From an uncultured Bacillota bacterium (GTDB lineage Bacteria > Bacillota > Clostridia > Oscillospirales > Oscillospiraceae), in assembly GCA_947385365.1 (NCBI GenBank), contig CANDKT010000001.1:1-64000 (forward strand): a stretch of 64,000 nt of DNA, given 5' to 3'. Position 1 is the first letter of the stretch, and every line of letters starts with the position of its first letter. The position numbers and the translations under genes are program-made. This document shows positions 25,567 through 35,007 of the stretch, in pieces. The notes beneath the pieces were generated by a model that was given only the letters and a program-made list of their open reading frames with translations, searched no databases and was not told where the DNA came from.

Positions 25567-25829
25567 ACATCCGAACCGCACGCGACGCCGCGCCGGCTGA
25601 CGTCGGCGCGGCGTTTCCCGTTCCGGACGGAAGCGCAGAAATTTTCAGTGTCTGCGTATGCAACAAAAAAGGGCTTGCATTTTTTGGGGGTTTCTACTAA
25701 AATAAGAGGTAGAACCCTGTGAACCTCGCTGAGAGGAGGACCGCTGTTTGGTCCGCGTGGAGCGGACCGAAGCGGGGAAGGATGTGAGCGGGAAATTGAA
25801 CAGGGTACAGAAAAAAGGTGGTGAGGAGT
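25567..25829 (+). other. Leader region of the V-ATPase operon
   Basis: This 263-base gap holds a GC-rich inverted region after the upstream gene, the operon promoter (25675-25703) and a leader of about 126 bases. The leader carries a 7-base-pair hairpin, GGTCCGC-GTGGA-GCGGACC (25750-25768), which no T-run follows. I see no convincing short gene or known riboswitch in it. Confidence 0.4.
25675..25703 (+). promoter_or_regulatory. Promoter of the V-ATPase operon
   Basis: TTGCAT (25675-25680), a 17-base spacer and TAAAAT (25698-25703). No other promoter-like site precedes the nine-gene operon. Confidence 0.65.
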
Positions 25830-26144
25830 ATGGCAGTAGATGCCATCCAGAAAGTGACCCAGGCGGAACAGGAGCAGCAGCGTCGTCGGGAGGCCGCGGC
25901 GGCGGAGAGCAAACAGAAGATCGCAGTAGCACATCGCAGCGCGCAGCGGCTTCTGGAGGACACCCGGGGTCAGGCGGAGGCGGAGAGCCGCCGTATGCTG
26001 GCGGAGGCGGAGGACAAGGCCGCACAGCTGACCCGGAAGGCGTTGGAAGAGGCCGGGCAGGCGTGCGAGAGTATGAAGCGTGCCGCTCGGAAAAAACTGG
26101 ACGCGGCCGCTGAATTGATCGTAGAAAAGGTTGTGAATCGCTGA
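25830..26144 (+). CDS. V-type ATPase peripheral-stalk subunit G/H
   Basis: A 104-residue, almost entirely helical and highly charged protein (Ala/Glu/Lys/Arg-rich, AAAAESKQKI through ARKKLDAAAELIV), the profile of the G/H stator subunit that pairs with subunit E. The ATG at 25830 overlaps nothing and is followed by subunit I overlapping its last base. A GTG 12 bases upstream is an alternative start. The assignment rests on coiled-coil character plus first position in a V-ATPase operon. Confidence 0.8.
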   Translation: MAVDAIQKVTQAEQEQQRRREAAAAESKQKIAVAHRSAQRLLEDTRGQAEAESRRMLAEAEDKAAQLTRKALEEAGQACESMKRAARKKLDAAAELIVEKVVNR

Positions 26145-28069
26145 TGGCCATCGCCAAAATGAAGCATTTGCGTCTGATCGCCATGCAGAACGACCGGGAA
26201 GCGTTGCTCCGGCTTCTCCAGCGGATGGGCTGCGTGGAGATCGTGGAGCCGTCCGAGGCGGACGCGGATGGACTGGCCCACCCGGACCCCAGCGGGCTGG
26301 CGGCGGCCAGAGAGCGGTGTACCGCAGTGGAACGGGCCTTAGGAGTCCTGAAACGCTGTGCGCCGCAGAAGACCAAGTTTCTGGAACCCAGACCGGGCGT
26401 GACGGAAGCGGAACTGTTCGACGACCGAGCCGCCCAGGAGGCGTTGGCCGCGGTGGAGGAGATCAACGACGCCGACCGGCGGCTGAACGCCATCCAGTCC
26501 GAACGCGCCAAGCTGCTGGCGCAGAAAGCGACCTTAGCTCCCTGGCTGACGCTGGACCTGCCGCTGGACACGGAGTCCACCCCTCAGGTGACGATCCAGT
26601 TGGGTACGTTGCCTGCCGGGGTCCCCTTTGAACAGGCCGAAGGCGTCGTGCTGGCGGAAGGCGAGCTGGCACAGCTGACGCAGGTCTCCAAGGGACCCGA
26701 TCAGCAGTACCTGCTCCTGGTGTGCCACGCCGCCCAGAGCGGCGCGGTGTTGGACCAGCTGAAAACGATGGGCTGGGCGCGGGCCGGACTGCGGGACTTC
26801 AAGGGGACCGCGGCGGAAAACAACGCCCGTCTGGATCAGGAGCTGGCGCGGCTGGATCAGGAAGCCGGAGAGCTGGAACAAAAGCTGGCTGGTATGGGCG
26901 GAGTCACCCAGACGTTGAAACGGCTGGCGGACCGGTCCGCGGTGGAGGTCAGCCGGGAGGAGAACCGAGGCCGGATGCTGGACAGCGGGAAGGCTTGTTT
27001 CCTGGAGGGCTGGGTGCAGGCGGACCGCTGGCCGGAGCTGGAAAAAGCCCTGACCCCTTACGCCTGCGCCTGCGAGGTGACGGACCCTGACCCGGAGGAT
27101 TACCCCAACGTGCCGGTGCAGCTGAAAAACGGCTGGTTCACCAAGCCGCTGAACATGGTGACGGATATGTATTCCCTGCCCGCCTACGGGACCGTGGACC
27201 CGAACCCCTTGATGGCCCCCTTCTTCATCCTGTTCTACGGCATGATGATGGCCGATATGGGGTACGGACTGCTGATGATGATCGCCTCTGTGGTCATCGT
27301 CAAAAAGAAGAAACCTCACGGCGCGACGATGCGCTATATGTTCCCCCTGCTGGGGCTGTGCGGCGTCAGCACGTTTGTGTGGGGCGCGGTCACAGGCGGA
27401 TTTTTTGGAGACTTCCTGACGCAGCTGGTCAAGCTGACCACAGGCGGGGATTTTGCCCTTCCCGCCCTGTTTTCCCCGGTGGACGACGCTTTAGCGGTGC
27501 TGATCGGTTCTCTGGTGCTTGGATTGGCCCAGATCTTTACCGGAATGGCCGTGAGCGTCTACCGGAAGGTCAAGCGGGGAGACATTATGGACGCCTTGTG
27601 CAACGAAGGCGCGTGGTACATGGTCTTCCTTCTCGCTGGTGTGGCGGCGGTGACCGGGCTGGTCAAGCCCATCGTGATCGCCATCATCGTGCTGCTGGTT
27701 CTGACCCAGAGCTACGGCAAGAAGGGCATTATGGGCAAGCTGTTGGGGATCGGCGGCTCGCTGTACAACAACATCACCGGTTACTTCAGCGATATCCTGT
27801 CCTACTCCCGCCTGATGGCTCTGATGCTGGCGGGGGCTGTCGTGGCGCAGGTGTTCAACACCTTGGGCGCGATCACGAACTTCGTCCCCACCTTCATCCT
27901 GATCTCCATCATCGGCAACGCCCTGAACTTCGCCCTGAACCTGCTGGGGTGCTACGTCCACGATATGCGCCTCCAGTGCCTGGAGTATTTCAAGTATTAC
28001 TACGAGGACGGCGGGAAACCGTTCCAACCCCTGGAATTGAACACGACTTATTACGAAGTCGTCAAATAA
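26144..28069 (+). CDS. V-type ATP synthase subunit I
   Basis: The 641-residue membrane stator (subunit a homologue). The N-terminal half is cytoplasmic, alternating alpha/beta and coiled-coil (about 1-330). The C-terminal half has seven or eight helices, starting near PFFILFYGMMMADMGYGLL. The helix containing SDILSYSRLMALMLAGAVVA carries the essential Arg that faces the rotor ring. The chain ends with the conserved MRLQCLEYFKYYYEDGG. It forms half-channels for the coupling ion with the ring of subunit K encoded next. Confidence 0.96.
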   Translation: MAIAKMKHLRLIAMQNDREALLRLLQRMGCVEIVEPSEADADGLAHPDPSGLAAARERCTAVERALGVLKRCAPQKTKFLEPRPGVTEAELFDDRAAQEALAAVEEINDADRRLNAIQSERAKLLAQKATLAPWLTLDLPLDTESTPQVTIQLGTLPAGVPFEQAEGVVLAEGELAQLTQVSKGPDQQYLLLVCHAAQSGAVLDQLKTMGWARAGLRDFKGTAAENNARLDQELARLDQEAGELEQKLAGMGGVTQTLKRLADRSAVEVSREENRGRMLDSGKACFLEGWVQADRWPELEKALTPYACACEVTDPDPEDYPNVPVQLKNGWFTKPLNMVTDMYSLPAYGTVDPNPLMAPFFILFYGMMMADMGYGLLMMIASVVIVKKKKPHGATMRYMFPLLGLCGVSTFVWGAVTGGFFGDFLTQLVKLTTGGDFALPALFSPVDDALAVLIGSLVLGLAQIFTGMAVSVYRKVKRGDIMDALCNEGAWYMVFLLAGVAAVTGLVKPIVIAIIVLLVLTQSYGKKGIMGKLLGIGGSLYNNITGYFSDILSYSRLMALMLAGAVVAQVFNTLGAITNFVPTFILISIIGNALNFALNLLGCYVHDMRLQCLEYFKYYYEDGGKPFQPLELNTTYYEVVK

Positions 28070-28639
<570 letters not shown>

Positions 28640-28653
28640 GCGAGGGGTTCAGT

Positions 28654-29340
28654 ATGGAAGGGATCGAAAAAATCACCGCGAAAATCACCCAGGACGCGGA
28701 CGCGGAGATCGCCCGCCTGGCGCAGGAGACCGAGGAGAAGGTCCGGGCCATCGGCGAAGCGGCGCAGGCGCAAGCGGATCGGGAGAGCGCAGGGATTCTG
28801 GAACGAGGACGTCAGGCCGCCGCGGAGCGTCTGGAACGTCTGAGTTCCGCCGCCAAAATGGAACAGCGGAAGTTGGAGCTGTCCGCCAAACAGGAGGTTC
28901 TGGGCGAGGCGTTCGACCTGGCCTTGAAAAAGCTGTGCGCCCTGCCCGAAGCGGAGTACGTCGCGCTGCTCACCCGCCTGGCCCTGGAGGCGACCTCTAC
29001 GGGGAAGGAACAGCTGGTCTTTTCGCCCAAGGACCGCGCCCGCGTGGGCAAACAGGTCGTGGTGGCCGTCAACGAGGCTCTGGTGAGCCAGGTGGTCCCC
29101 GAAATGCCCAGCGCGTTGGGCGGCAAAGTGGGCGCGTTCTTAGGAAAAGTCGTCAACTCCACCGCCGCCGCCATCACCGGGACCGGTATGCTCACTCTGA
29201 GCGAGGAGACCCGCCCCATTCAAGGCGGCTTCATCATGGTGGACGGCGACGTGGAGATCAACTGCGCCTTTGAGACCCTGGTCCGCCTCCAGCGGGAGCA
29301 GATGGAGTTGAAGGTCGTACAGGCTCTGTTTAATACATGA
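28654..29340 (+). CDS. V-type ATPase subunit E
   Basis: The 228-residue peripheral-stalk subunit. A long charged N-terminal helix (about 1-105) pairs with subunit G/H, and a globular C-terminal domain contacts the catalytic head (EETRPIQGGFIMVDGDVEIN is the family signature, with INCAFETLVRLQRE after it). Start ATG 28654 follows CGAGGGG. Its stop overlaps the ATG of subunit C by four bases. Confidence 0.94.
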   Translation: MEGIEKITAKITQDADAEIARLAQETEEKVRAIGEAAQAQADRESAGILERGRQAAAERLERLSSAAKMEQRKLELSAKQEVLGEAFDLALKKLCALPEAEYVALLTRLALEATSTGKEQLVFSPKDRARVGKQVVVAVNEALVSQVVPEMPSALGGKVGAFLGKVVNSTAAAITGTGMLTLSEETRPIQGGFIMVDGDVEINCAFETLVRLQREQMELKVVQALFNT

Positions 29341-30344
29341 GGAAGGGGGCAGCGGATTTGTCCCACCGAAAAGATACCGATTACCTCTCGATCTCAACCC
29401 GGATCCGGGCTATGGAGAACCGTCTGCTGACCAAGGAGCGGATGGACCGCATGATCGAAGCCCGGGATACCGGAGAGGCGATGAAAGTTCTGACGGAGTG
29501 CGGCTACCCCGACAGCGCGGGCGGCTTGGAACAGGTGCTGGCCCAGGCCAGAGCCGAGGTGTTCCGGGATATGGAGTCGTCGTCCCCCGACCCGCGCCTG
29601 ACCGAGATCTTTCAGTTGAAATACGACTACCACAACGCCAAGGTCATCCTGAAAGCCCAAGCTATGGAGATCGCCCCGGAACGTCTGCTGCTGCCCGGAG
29701 GACGCTACGACCCCGCGCAGCTGCTGGAGGGCTGGCGGAGAGAGGAGCTTCGGGACTGTTCCGAGCCGTTCCGTCAGGCGATGGGACGCGCCCAGACCGC
29801 TCTGGCGGAGAGCCGCGACCCGCAGCAGGCGGATCTGATCCTGGACCGGGCCTGCTACGAGGAAATGGCGCAGTTGGCAAAGAGCTTGGGCAGCGCATAC
29901 CTGCAAGGGTATGTCCGCCTCCAGGTGGACGTGGCTAACCTGCGCGCCGCCGTGCGCGTCCACCGCATGGGGAAGGAAGGCGACTTCCTGCGTCAGGTGC
30001 TGCTGCCCGGCGGCAACGTGTCTGAACAGGCCATCGCCGCCGCCCGAGGAGAAGCCTTGGGCGAGGTGTTCCGCAGCGGGGCGTTGGCCCAGGCCGCGGA
30101 ATTGGGCGCGAAGCTGACGCAGACCGGAAGCGGCGCGCTGACCGCGTTCGAAAAAGCCTGCGACGACGCCGTCACCGCGTACTTGGCGTCCGCCCGGCGC
30201 ATCCCCTTCGGCGAGGAGACCGTCATCGGCTACCTGTACGCCAAGGAACTGGAGCTGACCGCGATCCGTACCATTTTCGCAGGCCGGGCCGCCGGTCTGG
30301 ACGGAGACACGATCCGGGCGCGGCTCCGGGAGACCTATATTTAA
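29337..30344 (+). CDS. V-type ATPase subunit C
   Basis: The 335-residue funnel-shaped subunit (archaeal C / eukaryotic d type) that seats the central rotor on the K ring. It is all-helical with family-like segments DYLSISTRIRAMENRLL, FQLKYDYHNAKVILKA and the C-terminal GYLYAKELELTAIR. The ATG at 29337 overlaps subunit E but has no ribosome site. A TTG at 29358 follows GGAAGGGGG and would remove seven residues; either start is possible. Confidence 0.94.
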   Translation: MRKGAADLSHRKDTDYLSISTRIRAMENRLLTKERMDRMIEARDTGEAMKVLTECGYPDSAGGLEQVLAQARAEVFRDMESSSPDPRLTEIFQLKYDYHNAKVILKAQAMEIAPERLLLPGGRYDPAQLLEGWRREELRDCSEPFRQAMGRAQTALAESRDPQQADLILDRACYEEMAQLAKSLGSAYLQGYVRLQVDVANLRAAVRVHRMGKEGDFLRQVLLPGGNVSEQAIAAARGEALGEVFRSGALAQAAELGAKLTQTGSGALTAFEKACDDAVTAYLASARRIPFGEETVIGYLYAKELELTAIRTIFAGRAAGLDGDTIRARLRETYI

Positions 30345-30356
30345 GGGGGCGGGAAG

Positions 30357-30665
30357 ATGTATAAAATTGCCGTGATGGGCGATATGGACAGCGTGATGGG
30401 CTTCAAGGCTCTGGGGCTGGAGACCTGCCCCGTGGAGACCCCCGAGCAGGGCCATGAGGCCCTTCAGCGTATGGCGAAGGAAAACTACGCCATCGTCTAT
30501 ATGACCGAACAGCTGGCCGCCCGGCTTCAAGCCGACATCGCCCGCTACAAAGACAGCCTGACTCCCGCCATCATCCTGATCCCCGGGAAGGAAGGTTCCC
30601 TGGGGATCGGCATGGCCAATGTCAAGAACGCGGTCGAACGAGCCGTTGGAGCGGATATTTTATGA
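30357..30665 (+). CDS. V-type ATPase subunit F
   Basis: A 102-residue Rossmann-like central-stalk subunit. It begins with YKIAVMGDMDSVMGFKALG, the family N-terminus, and has NYAIVYMTEQLA and ILIPGKEGSLGIGM toward the C-terminus. It binds subunit D and regulates rotation. A GGGGGCGGG site precedes ATG 30357. Confidence 0.95.
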   Translation: MYKIAVMGDMDSVMGFKALGLETCPVETPEQGHEALQRMAKENYAIVYMTEQLAARLQADIARYKDSLTPAIILIPGKEGSLGIGMANVKNAVERAVGADIL

Positions 30666-30701
30666 TGCGTTCCGCATCGTTCAGAAGGAAGGTAATAGCC
30701 T

Positions 30702-32477
30702 ATGGGAAAAATCGTTAAGGTCTCCGGCCCGCTGGTGGTGGCCACCGGCATGGAGGAGGCCAATATGGCCGACGTGGTCCGCGTGGGCGAACAGCGCCTG
30801 ATCGGCGAGATCCTCACTATGACGGGCGGATCGGCCTCCATCCAGGTCTACGAGGAGACCTCCGGTCTCGGTCCCGGCGCGGAAGTCGTCACCACTGGCT
30901 CCCCGCTGTCTGTGGAGCTTGGCCCCGGCCTGGTCGAGAATATCTACGACGGCATCCAGCGCCCGCTGGAAGTCATCATGCAGAAGGTCCACGGCAATAA
31001 CCTGCCCCGCGGCGTCGAAGTGCCCGCCCTGGACCGGGAGAAAAAATGGGACTTCACCGCTACCGTGAAGCCCGGTACGCAGGTGGTGGGCGGCGATATC
31101 ATCGGCACTGTGCAGGAGACCGCCTCCATCCTCCACAAGATCATGATCCCCCCCAAGATGAAGGGCAAGATCGTCTCCATCCAGTCCGGCTCTTTCACCG
31201 TCACCGAGACGGTGGCCGTCCTGGAACAGGAGAACGGCCAAAAAGTGGAACTGCCTATGATGCAGAAGTGGCCCGTCCGCGTGGGACGGCCCTATAAGCA
31301 CAAGTATCCCCCTGTCATCCCTCTGCAATCCGGTCAGCGTATCGTCGACACCTTCTTCCCCGTCGCAAAAGGCGGCACTGCCGCCATTCCCGGACCGTTC
31401 GGCTCCGGCAAGACCGTCATGCAGCACGCCTTGGCCAAGTGGTCCGACGTGGACCTGGTGGTCTACATCGGCTGCGGCGAGCGCGGGAACGAGATGACCG
31501 ACGTTCTGCGGGAGTTCCCTGAACTGGTCGACCCCCGCACCGGCGAGTCTTTGATGAAACGGACCGTTCTGATCGCCAACACGTCCGATATGCCCGTGGC
31601 CGCCCGCGAGGCGTCCATCTACACCGGCATCACCATCGCTGAGTACTTCCGCGATATGGGCTACGCCGTGGCCGTCATCGCCGACTCCACCTCCCGCTGG
31701 GCCGAGGCGCTCCGCGAGATGTCCGGACGCCTGGAAGAAATGCCCGGCGAAGAGGGCTACCCCGCTTATCTGTCTTCCCGCCTGGCTCAGTTCTACGAAC
31801 GGGCCGGTTCCGTGTCCTGCATCGGCTCCGAGGCGGACCGGCGCGGGTCTCTGACCGCCGTGGGCGCGGTCTCCCCGCCGGGCGGCGACCTGTCCGAACC
31901 CGTCTCTCAGGCCACCATGCGGATTGTGAAGGTCTTCTGGGCGTTGGACGCCTCCCTGGCCTACCGCCGCCACTTCCCGGCCATCAACTGGCTGACCTCC
32001 CACTCCCTCTACTTGGATTCCCTGAAACCCTGGTACGACGAGAACTTGGGCAAGGAGTTCCTGGAAAACCGCGAGTGGGCTATGGCTGTCCTTCAGGAGG
32101 AGGACAACCTGAACGAGATCGTCCAGCTGGTAGGTAAGGACTCCCTGTCCGCCAAAGACCAGATCACCCTTGAGGTCGCCAAGATGATCCGTGAAGACTT
32201 CCTCCAGCAAAACTCTTTCGTGGACATCGACTCCTACTCCGAGTACGACCGGCAGGCCCGCCTGCTGGCCATCATCCGGCAATACGACATCCAGTGCCGG
32301 GCGGCTTCTCAGCGGGGCGGTTCCATCACGGAACTGTTCACCATCCCCGTGCGGGAGGAGATCGGCCGCGCCAAGTCCGTCCCCGCCGACCAGTATAAGG
32401 ACACCTACGCCAATCTTCTGGTCAAGATGGATGAGGAGATCACGGCCGTGGCCGAGAAGGGAGAGGAAGAACTGTGA
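30702..32477 (+). CDS. V-type ATPase catalytic subunit A
   Basis: The 591-residue catalytic subunit. It has the P-loop [16 protein letters not shown], the Glu-bearing [13 protein letters not shown], the [20 protein letters not shown] signature and the characteristic non-homologous insertion (about residues 110-210) that separates V-type A from F-type beta. ATP is hydrolysed or made at its interface with subunit B. AAGGAAGG precedes ATG 30702. Its stop codon overlaps the GTG start of subunit B. Confidence 0.98.
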   Translation: MGKIVKVSGPLVVATGMEEANMADVVRVGEQRLIGEILTMTGGSASIQVYEETSGLGPGAEVVTTGSPLSVELGPGLVENIYDGIQRPLEVIMQKVHGNNLPRGVEVPALDREKKWDFTATVKPGTQVVGGDIIGTVQETASILHKIMIPPKMKGKIVSIQSGSFTVTETVAVLEQENGQKVELPMMQKWPVRVGRPYKHKYPPVIPLQSGQRIVDTFFPVAKGGTAAIPGPFGSGKTVMQHALAKWSDVDLVVYIGCGERGNEMTDVLREFPELVDPRTGESLMKRTVLIANTSDMPVAAREASIYTGITIAEYFRDMGYAVAVIADSTSRWAEALREMSGRLEEMPGEEGYPAYLSSRLAQFYERAGSVSCIGSEADRRGSLTAVGAVSPPGGDLSEPVSQATMRIVKVFWALDASLAYRRHFPAINWLTSHSLYLDSLKPWYDENLGKEFLENREWAMAVLQEEDNLNEIVQLVGKDSLSAKDQITLEVAKMIREDFLQQNSFVDIDSYSEYDRQARLLAIIRQYDIQCRAASQRGGSITELFTIPVREEIGRAKSVPADQYKDTYANLLVKMDEEITAVAEKGEEEL

Positions 32478-33862
32478 TTCGAGAATACAAGACGATCCAT
32501 GAGATCTCCGGCCCCTTGATGGTGGTGGAGCGTGTCCAAGGCGTCACCTACGACGAGCTGGCCGAGGTGGAATTGACCGACGGCACGGTCCGGCGCTGCA
32601 AGGTGCTGGAAGTCAACGGCGATACCGCCGTGGTGCAGCTGTTCGAAGCCTCCGCCGGGATCAACCTGGCCGAGTCCAAGATTCGCTTCCTGGGCCACCC
32701 GCTCCAGCTGGCGGTCTCCTCCGATATGCTGGGCCGCGTGTTCAACGGCATGGGCCAACCCATCGACGGCGGCCCCGCCATCCTGGCCGACGAGTACCGC
32801 GACATCAACGGCTTGGCGATGAACCCCGCCGCCCGCAATTACCCCAACGAGTTCATCCAGACGGGGATTTCTACCATCGACGGGCTGAATACTCTGGTCC
32901 GTGGGCAGAAGTTGCCGATCTTCTCCGGTTCCGGTCTGCCTCACTCCGCCCTGGCCGCCCAGATTGCCCGGCAGGCTAAAGTTCTGGACGGCGAGTCCAA
33001 CTTCGCCGTGGTCTTCGCGGCCATCGGCATCACCTTCGAGGAATCCGAGTTCTTCGTTCAGGAGTTCCGCCGTACCGGTGCAATCGACCGCACCGTGTTG
33101 TTCACCAACCTGGCCAACGACCCCGCCGTGGAACGTATCGCGACCCCCCGTATGGCGTTGACCGCCGCGGAGTACCTGGCCTTCGAGAAGGATATGCACG
33201 TTCTGGTCATCCTGACCGATATCACCAACTACGCCGAGGCATTGCGCGAGGTCTCCGCTGCGAAGAAGGAAGTCCCAGGCCGCCGCGGCTACCCCGGCTA
33301 CCTGTACACCGACTTGGCTACGCTCTACGAGCGTGCCGGGCGTCAGGTTGGGAAGGCGGGGTCCATCACCATGATCCCCATCCTGACCATGCCCGAGGAC
33401 GATAAGACCCACCCCATCCCGGACCTGACCGGCTACATCACGGAAGGTCAGATCATCCTGTCCCGGGAACTGTTCCGCCGGGGCATCAATCCGCCTGTAG
33501 ACGTGCTGCCGTCCCTGTCCCGTTTGAAGGACAAGGGTACCGGCGCGGGGAAGACCCGCGAGGATCACGCCAGCACAATGAACCAGCTCTTCGCCGCCTA
33601 CGCCACCGGTAAGGAGAACAAAGAGCTGATGTCCATTCTGGGTGAGGCCGCGCTCAGCCCCACCGATCTGCTGTACGCCCGTTTCGCCGATGAGTTCGAG
33701 CGGCGTTACGTCTCCCAGGGGACGGAGGAGAACCGCTCCATCTTCGAGACGCTGGACTTGGGCTGGGAACTGCTGTCCATTCTGCCCCGCAGCGAGCTGA
33801 AACGCATTAAACCGGAATTGATTGACCGCTATATGCCTGATAAGGACCAAGGGGGGGTATAA
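32474..33862 (+). CDS. V-type ATPase regulatory subunit B
   Basis: The 462-residue non-catalytic subunit. It has the A/B fold but [18 protein letters not shown] where subunit A has a P-loop, and retains the [20 protein letters not shown] signature with the arginine reached by the neighbouring catalytic site. The start is GTG 32474, overlapping the TGA of subunit A (GTGA). Subunit D begins directly after its TAA stop. Confidence 0.98.
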   Translation: MIREYKTIHEISGPLMVVERVQGVTYDELAEVELTDGTVRRCKVLEVNGDTAVVQLFEASAGINLAESKIRFLGHPLQLAVSSDMLGRVFNGMGQPIDGGPAILADEYRDINGLAMNPAARNYPNEFIQTGISTIDGLNTLVRGQKLPIFSGSGLPHSALAAQIARQAKVLDGESNFAVVFAAIGITFEESEFFVQEFRRTGAIDRTVLFTNLANDPAVERIATPRMALTAAEYLAFEKDMHVLVILTDITNYAEALREVSAAKKEVPGRRGYPGYLYTDLATLYERAGRQVGKAGSITMIPILTMPEDDKTHPIPDLTGYITEGQIILSRELFRRGINPPVDVLPSLSRLKDKGTGAGKTREDHASTMNQLFAAYATGKENKELMSILGEAALSPTDLLYARFADEFERRYVSQGTEENRSIFETLDLGWELLSILPRSELKRIKPELIDRYMPDKDQGGV

Positions 33863-34570
33863 ATGCCTTCCGCAACGATCAACCCCACCCGGCAGGAGCT
33901 GAACCGGTTGAAGAACCGCCTGCGCACTTCGATCCGCGGGCATAAGCTGCTCAAGGACAAGCGGGACGAGCTGATGAAGCAGTTCATGGACGTGGTTCGC
34001 GAGAACCGGGAACTGCGCCGTCGGGTAGAGGAGGGGTTAATGCGCGCGCACGGGTCGTTTACCGTAGCCGCGGCGCTGATGTCCCCGGAGATGTTGGAAC
34101 AGTCCTTGCTCTACCCCAAGCAGAGCGTGGAGTTAGAGATGACGTTCCAGAACATCATGTCGGTGGACGTTCCCCGGTATCACTTCCACACCAACAGCCA
34201 GGACCCCGGCGAGATCTACCCCTACGGGTTCGCCCAGACCAGCGGCGAGCTGGATGACGCGGTGGACGCGATGTCCCAGGTGTTCCAGGATATGCTGCGG
34301 CTGGCCGAGGTGGAGAAAACGTCCCAGCTGCTGGCGGAGGAGATTGAAAAGACCCGCCGTCGGGTCAACGCGCTGGAGTACGTGAAGATTCCGCAGATGC
34401 AGGAGAGTATCAAGTATATCACGATGAAGCTGGATGAGAATGAACGCGCCAACACCATCCGGCTGATGAAGGTGAAGGATATGATCTTGCAGGAGGCTCT
34501 GGAGGCCAAGCGGGAAGAGACCGCCCGTGCCATCGAGACGTTTGGCGAAAATGGTCCGGAGCTGGCATAA
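33863..34570 (+). CDS. V-type ATPase central-stalk subunit D
   Basis: The 235-residue central axle. It is an antiparallel coiled coil: N-terminal NPTRQELNRLKNRLRTSIRGHKLLKDKRDEL (listed here as NPTRQELNRLKNRL and GHKLLKDKRDEL), C-terminal RRRVNALEYVKIPQ and KLDENERANTIRLMKVKD. The ATG follows the previous stop without a gap, and GGGGGG upstream serves as ribosome site. It is the last gene before the operon terminator at 34588. Confidence 0.96.
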   Translation: MPSATINPTRQELNRLKNRLRTSIRGHKLLKDKRDELMKQFMDVVRENRELRRRVEEGLMRAHGSFTVAAALMSPEMLEQSLLYPKQSVELEMTFQNIMSVDVPRYHFHTNSQDPGEIYPYGFAQTSGELDDAVDAMSQVFQDMLRLAEVEKTSQLLAEEIEKTRRRVNALEYVKIPQMQESIKYITMKLDENERANTIRLMKVKDMILQEALEAKREETARAIETFGENGPELA

Positions 34571-34587
34571 ATTCCAACTTTTCCATC

Positions 34588-34622
34588 AAAAAAACCCGTC
34601 GGATTACACCGGCGGGTTTTTT
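34588..34622. terminator. Bidirectional terminator between the V-ATPase operon and sigK
   Basis: A stem of CCCGTCGG / CCGGCGGG (one G-T pair) flanked by A and T runs, AAAAAA before and TTTTTT after. It therefore works for the plus-strand V-ATPase operon and for the minus-strand sigK 3' fragment, which stops at 34630. Confidence 0.9.
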
Positions 34623-34629
34623 ATGCGGT

Positions 34630-35007
34630 CTAAGGCCGCCAATCTTCCATAGCGGTTTCCAATTTTTCCAAGGCACGTTTTTCGATACGGGACACATAGG
34701 AACGGCTGATGCCGCAATGGGAAGCGATTTCGCGTTGGGTCAAGGGGGAGCGGTTATCCAAGCCGTAGCGAAGGATTACGACGGTCCGTTCTCTGGGGGT
34801 GAGGCAGGTATCGACGCAGCGGCGCACTTTTTTGCAGGCGTCCCGAGTATCCAGTTCTTCCAGCATATTGTCATCCACAGCGATGACGTCCATCAGGGAC
34901 AGGGAACCTTCGTCGCCAGCGGCTTCCAGGGTATCGGCGAGGGAGACTTCGCCCTGGAGTTTTTTTTGAGCGCGGAAGTACATCAGGACTTCGTTTGCTA
35001 TCCTCTC
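34630..35007 (-). pseudogene. sigK: sigK 3' fragment, interrupted by the prophage (RNA polymerase sigma factor SigK)
   Basis: 125 codons of a sporulation sigma factor, beginning after a stop codon (35008-35010) without its own start. Residues run ERIANEVLMYFRAQKK, VSLADTLEAAGDEGSLSLMD, then the -35-recognition helix-turn-helix LTQREIASHCGISRSYVSRI and a short tail. This is the end of region 2.4 through region 4.2 of SigK; RYGLD and SRSYVSRIEKRAL distinguish it from SigE, F and G. Region 2 and the N-terminus are missing and should lie beyond 64,000 on the same strand. It is probably not dead but awaiting excision of the prophage, as in B. subtilis and C. difficile. An internal ATG at 34983 could start only a useless fragment. 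Confidence 0.85.

Noticed and set aside
30681..33943. Two open frames of over 500 codons on the minus strand
   Set aside because: Antisense of V-ATPase subunits A and B.
34630..34983. A free-standing small sigma factor starting at the ATG 34983
   Set aside because: The homology extends upstream of that ATG to a junction with phage DNA, and region 2 is missing; it is the 3' part of a split gene.
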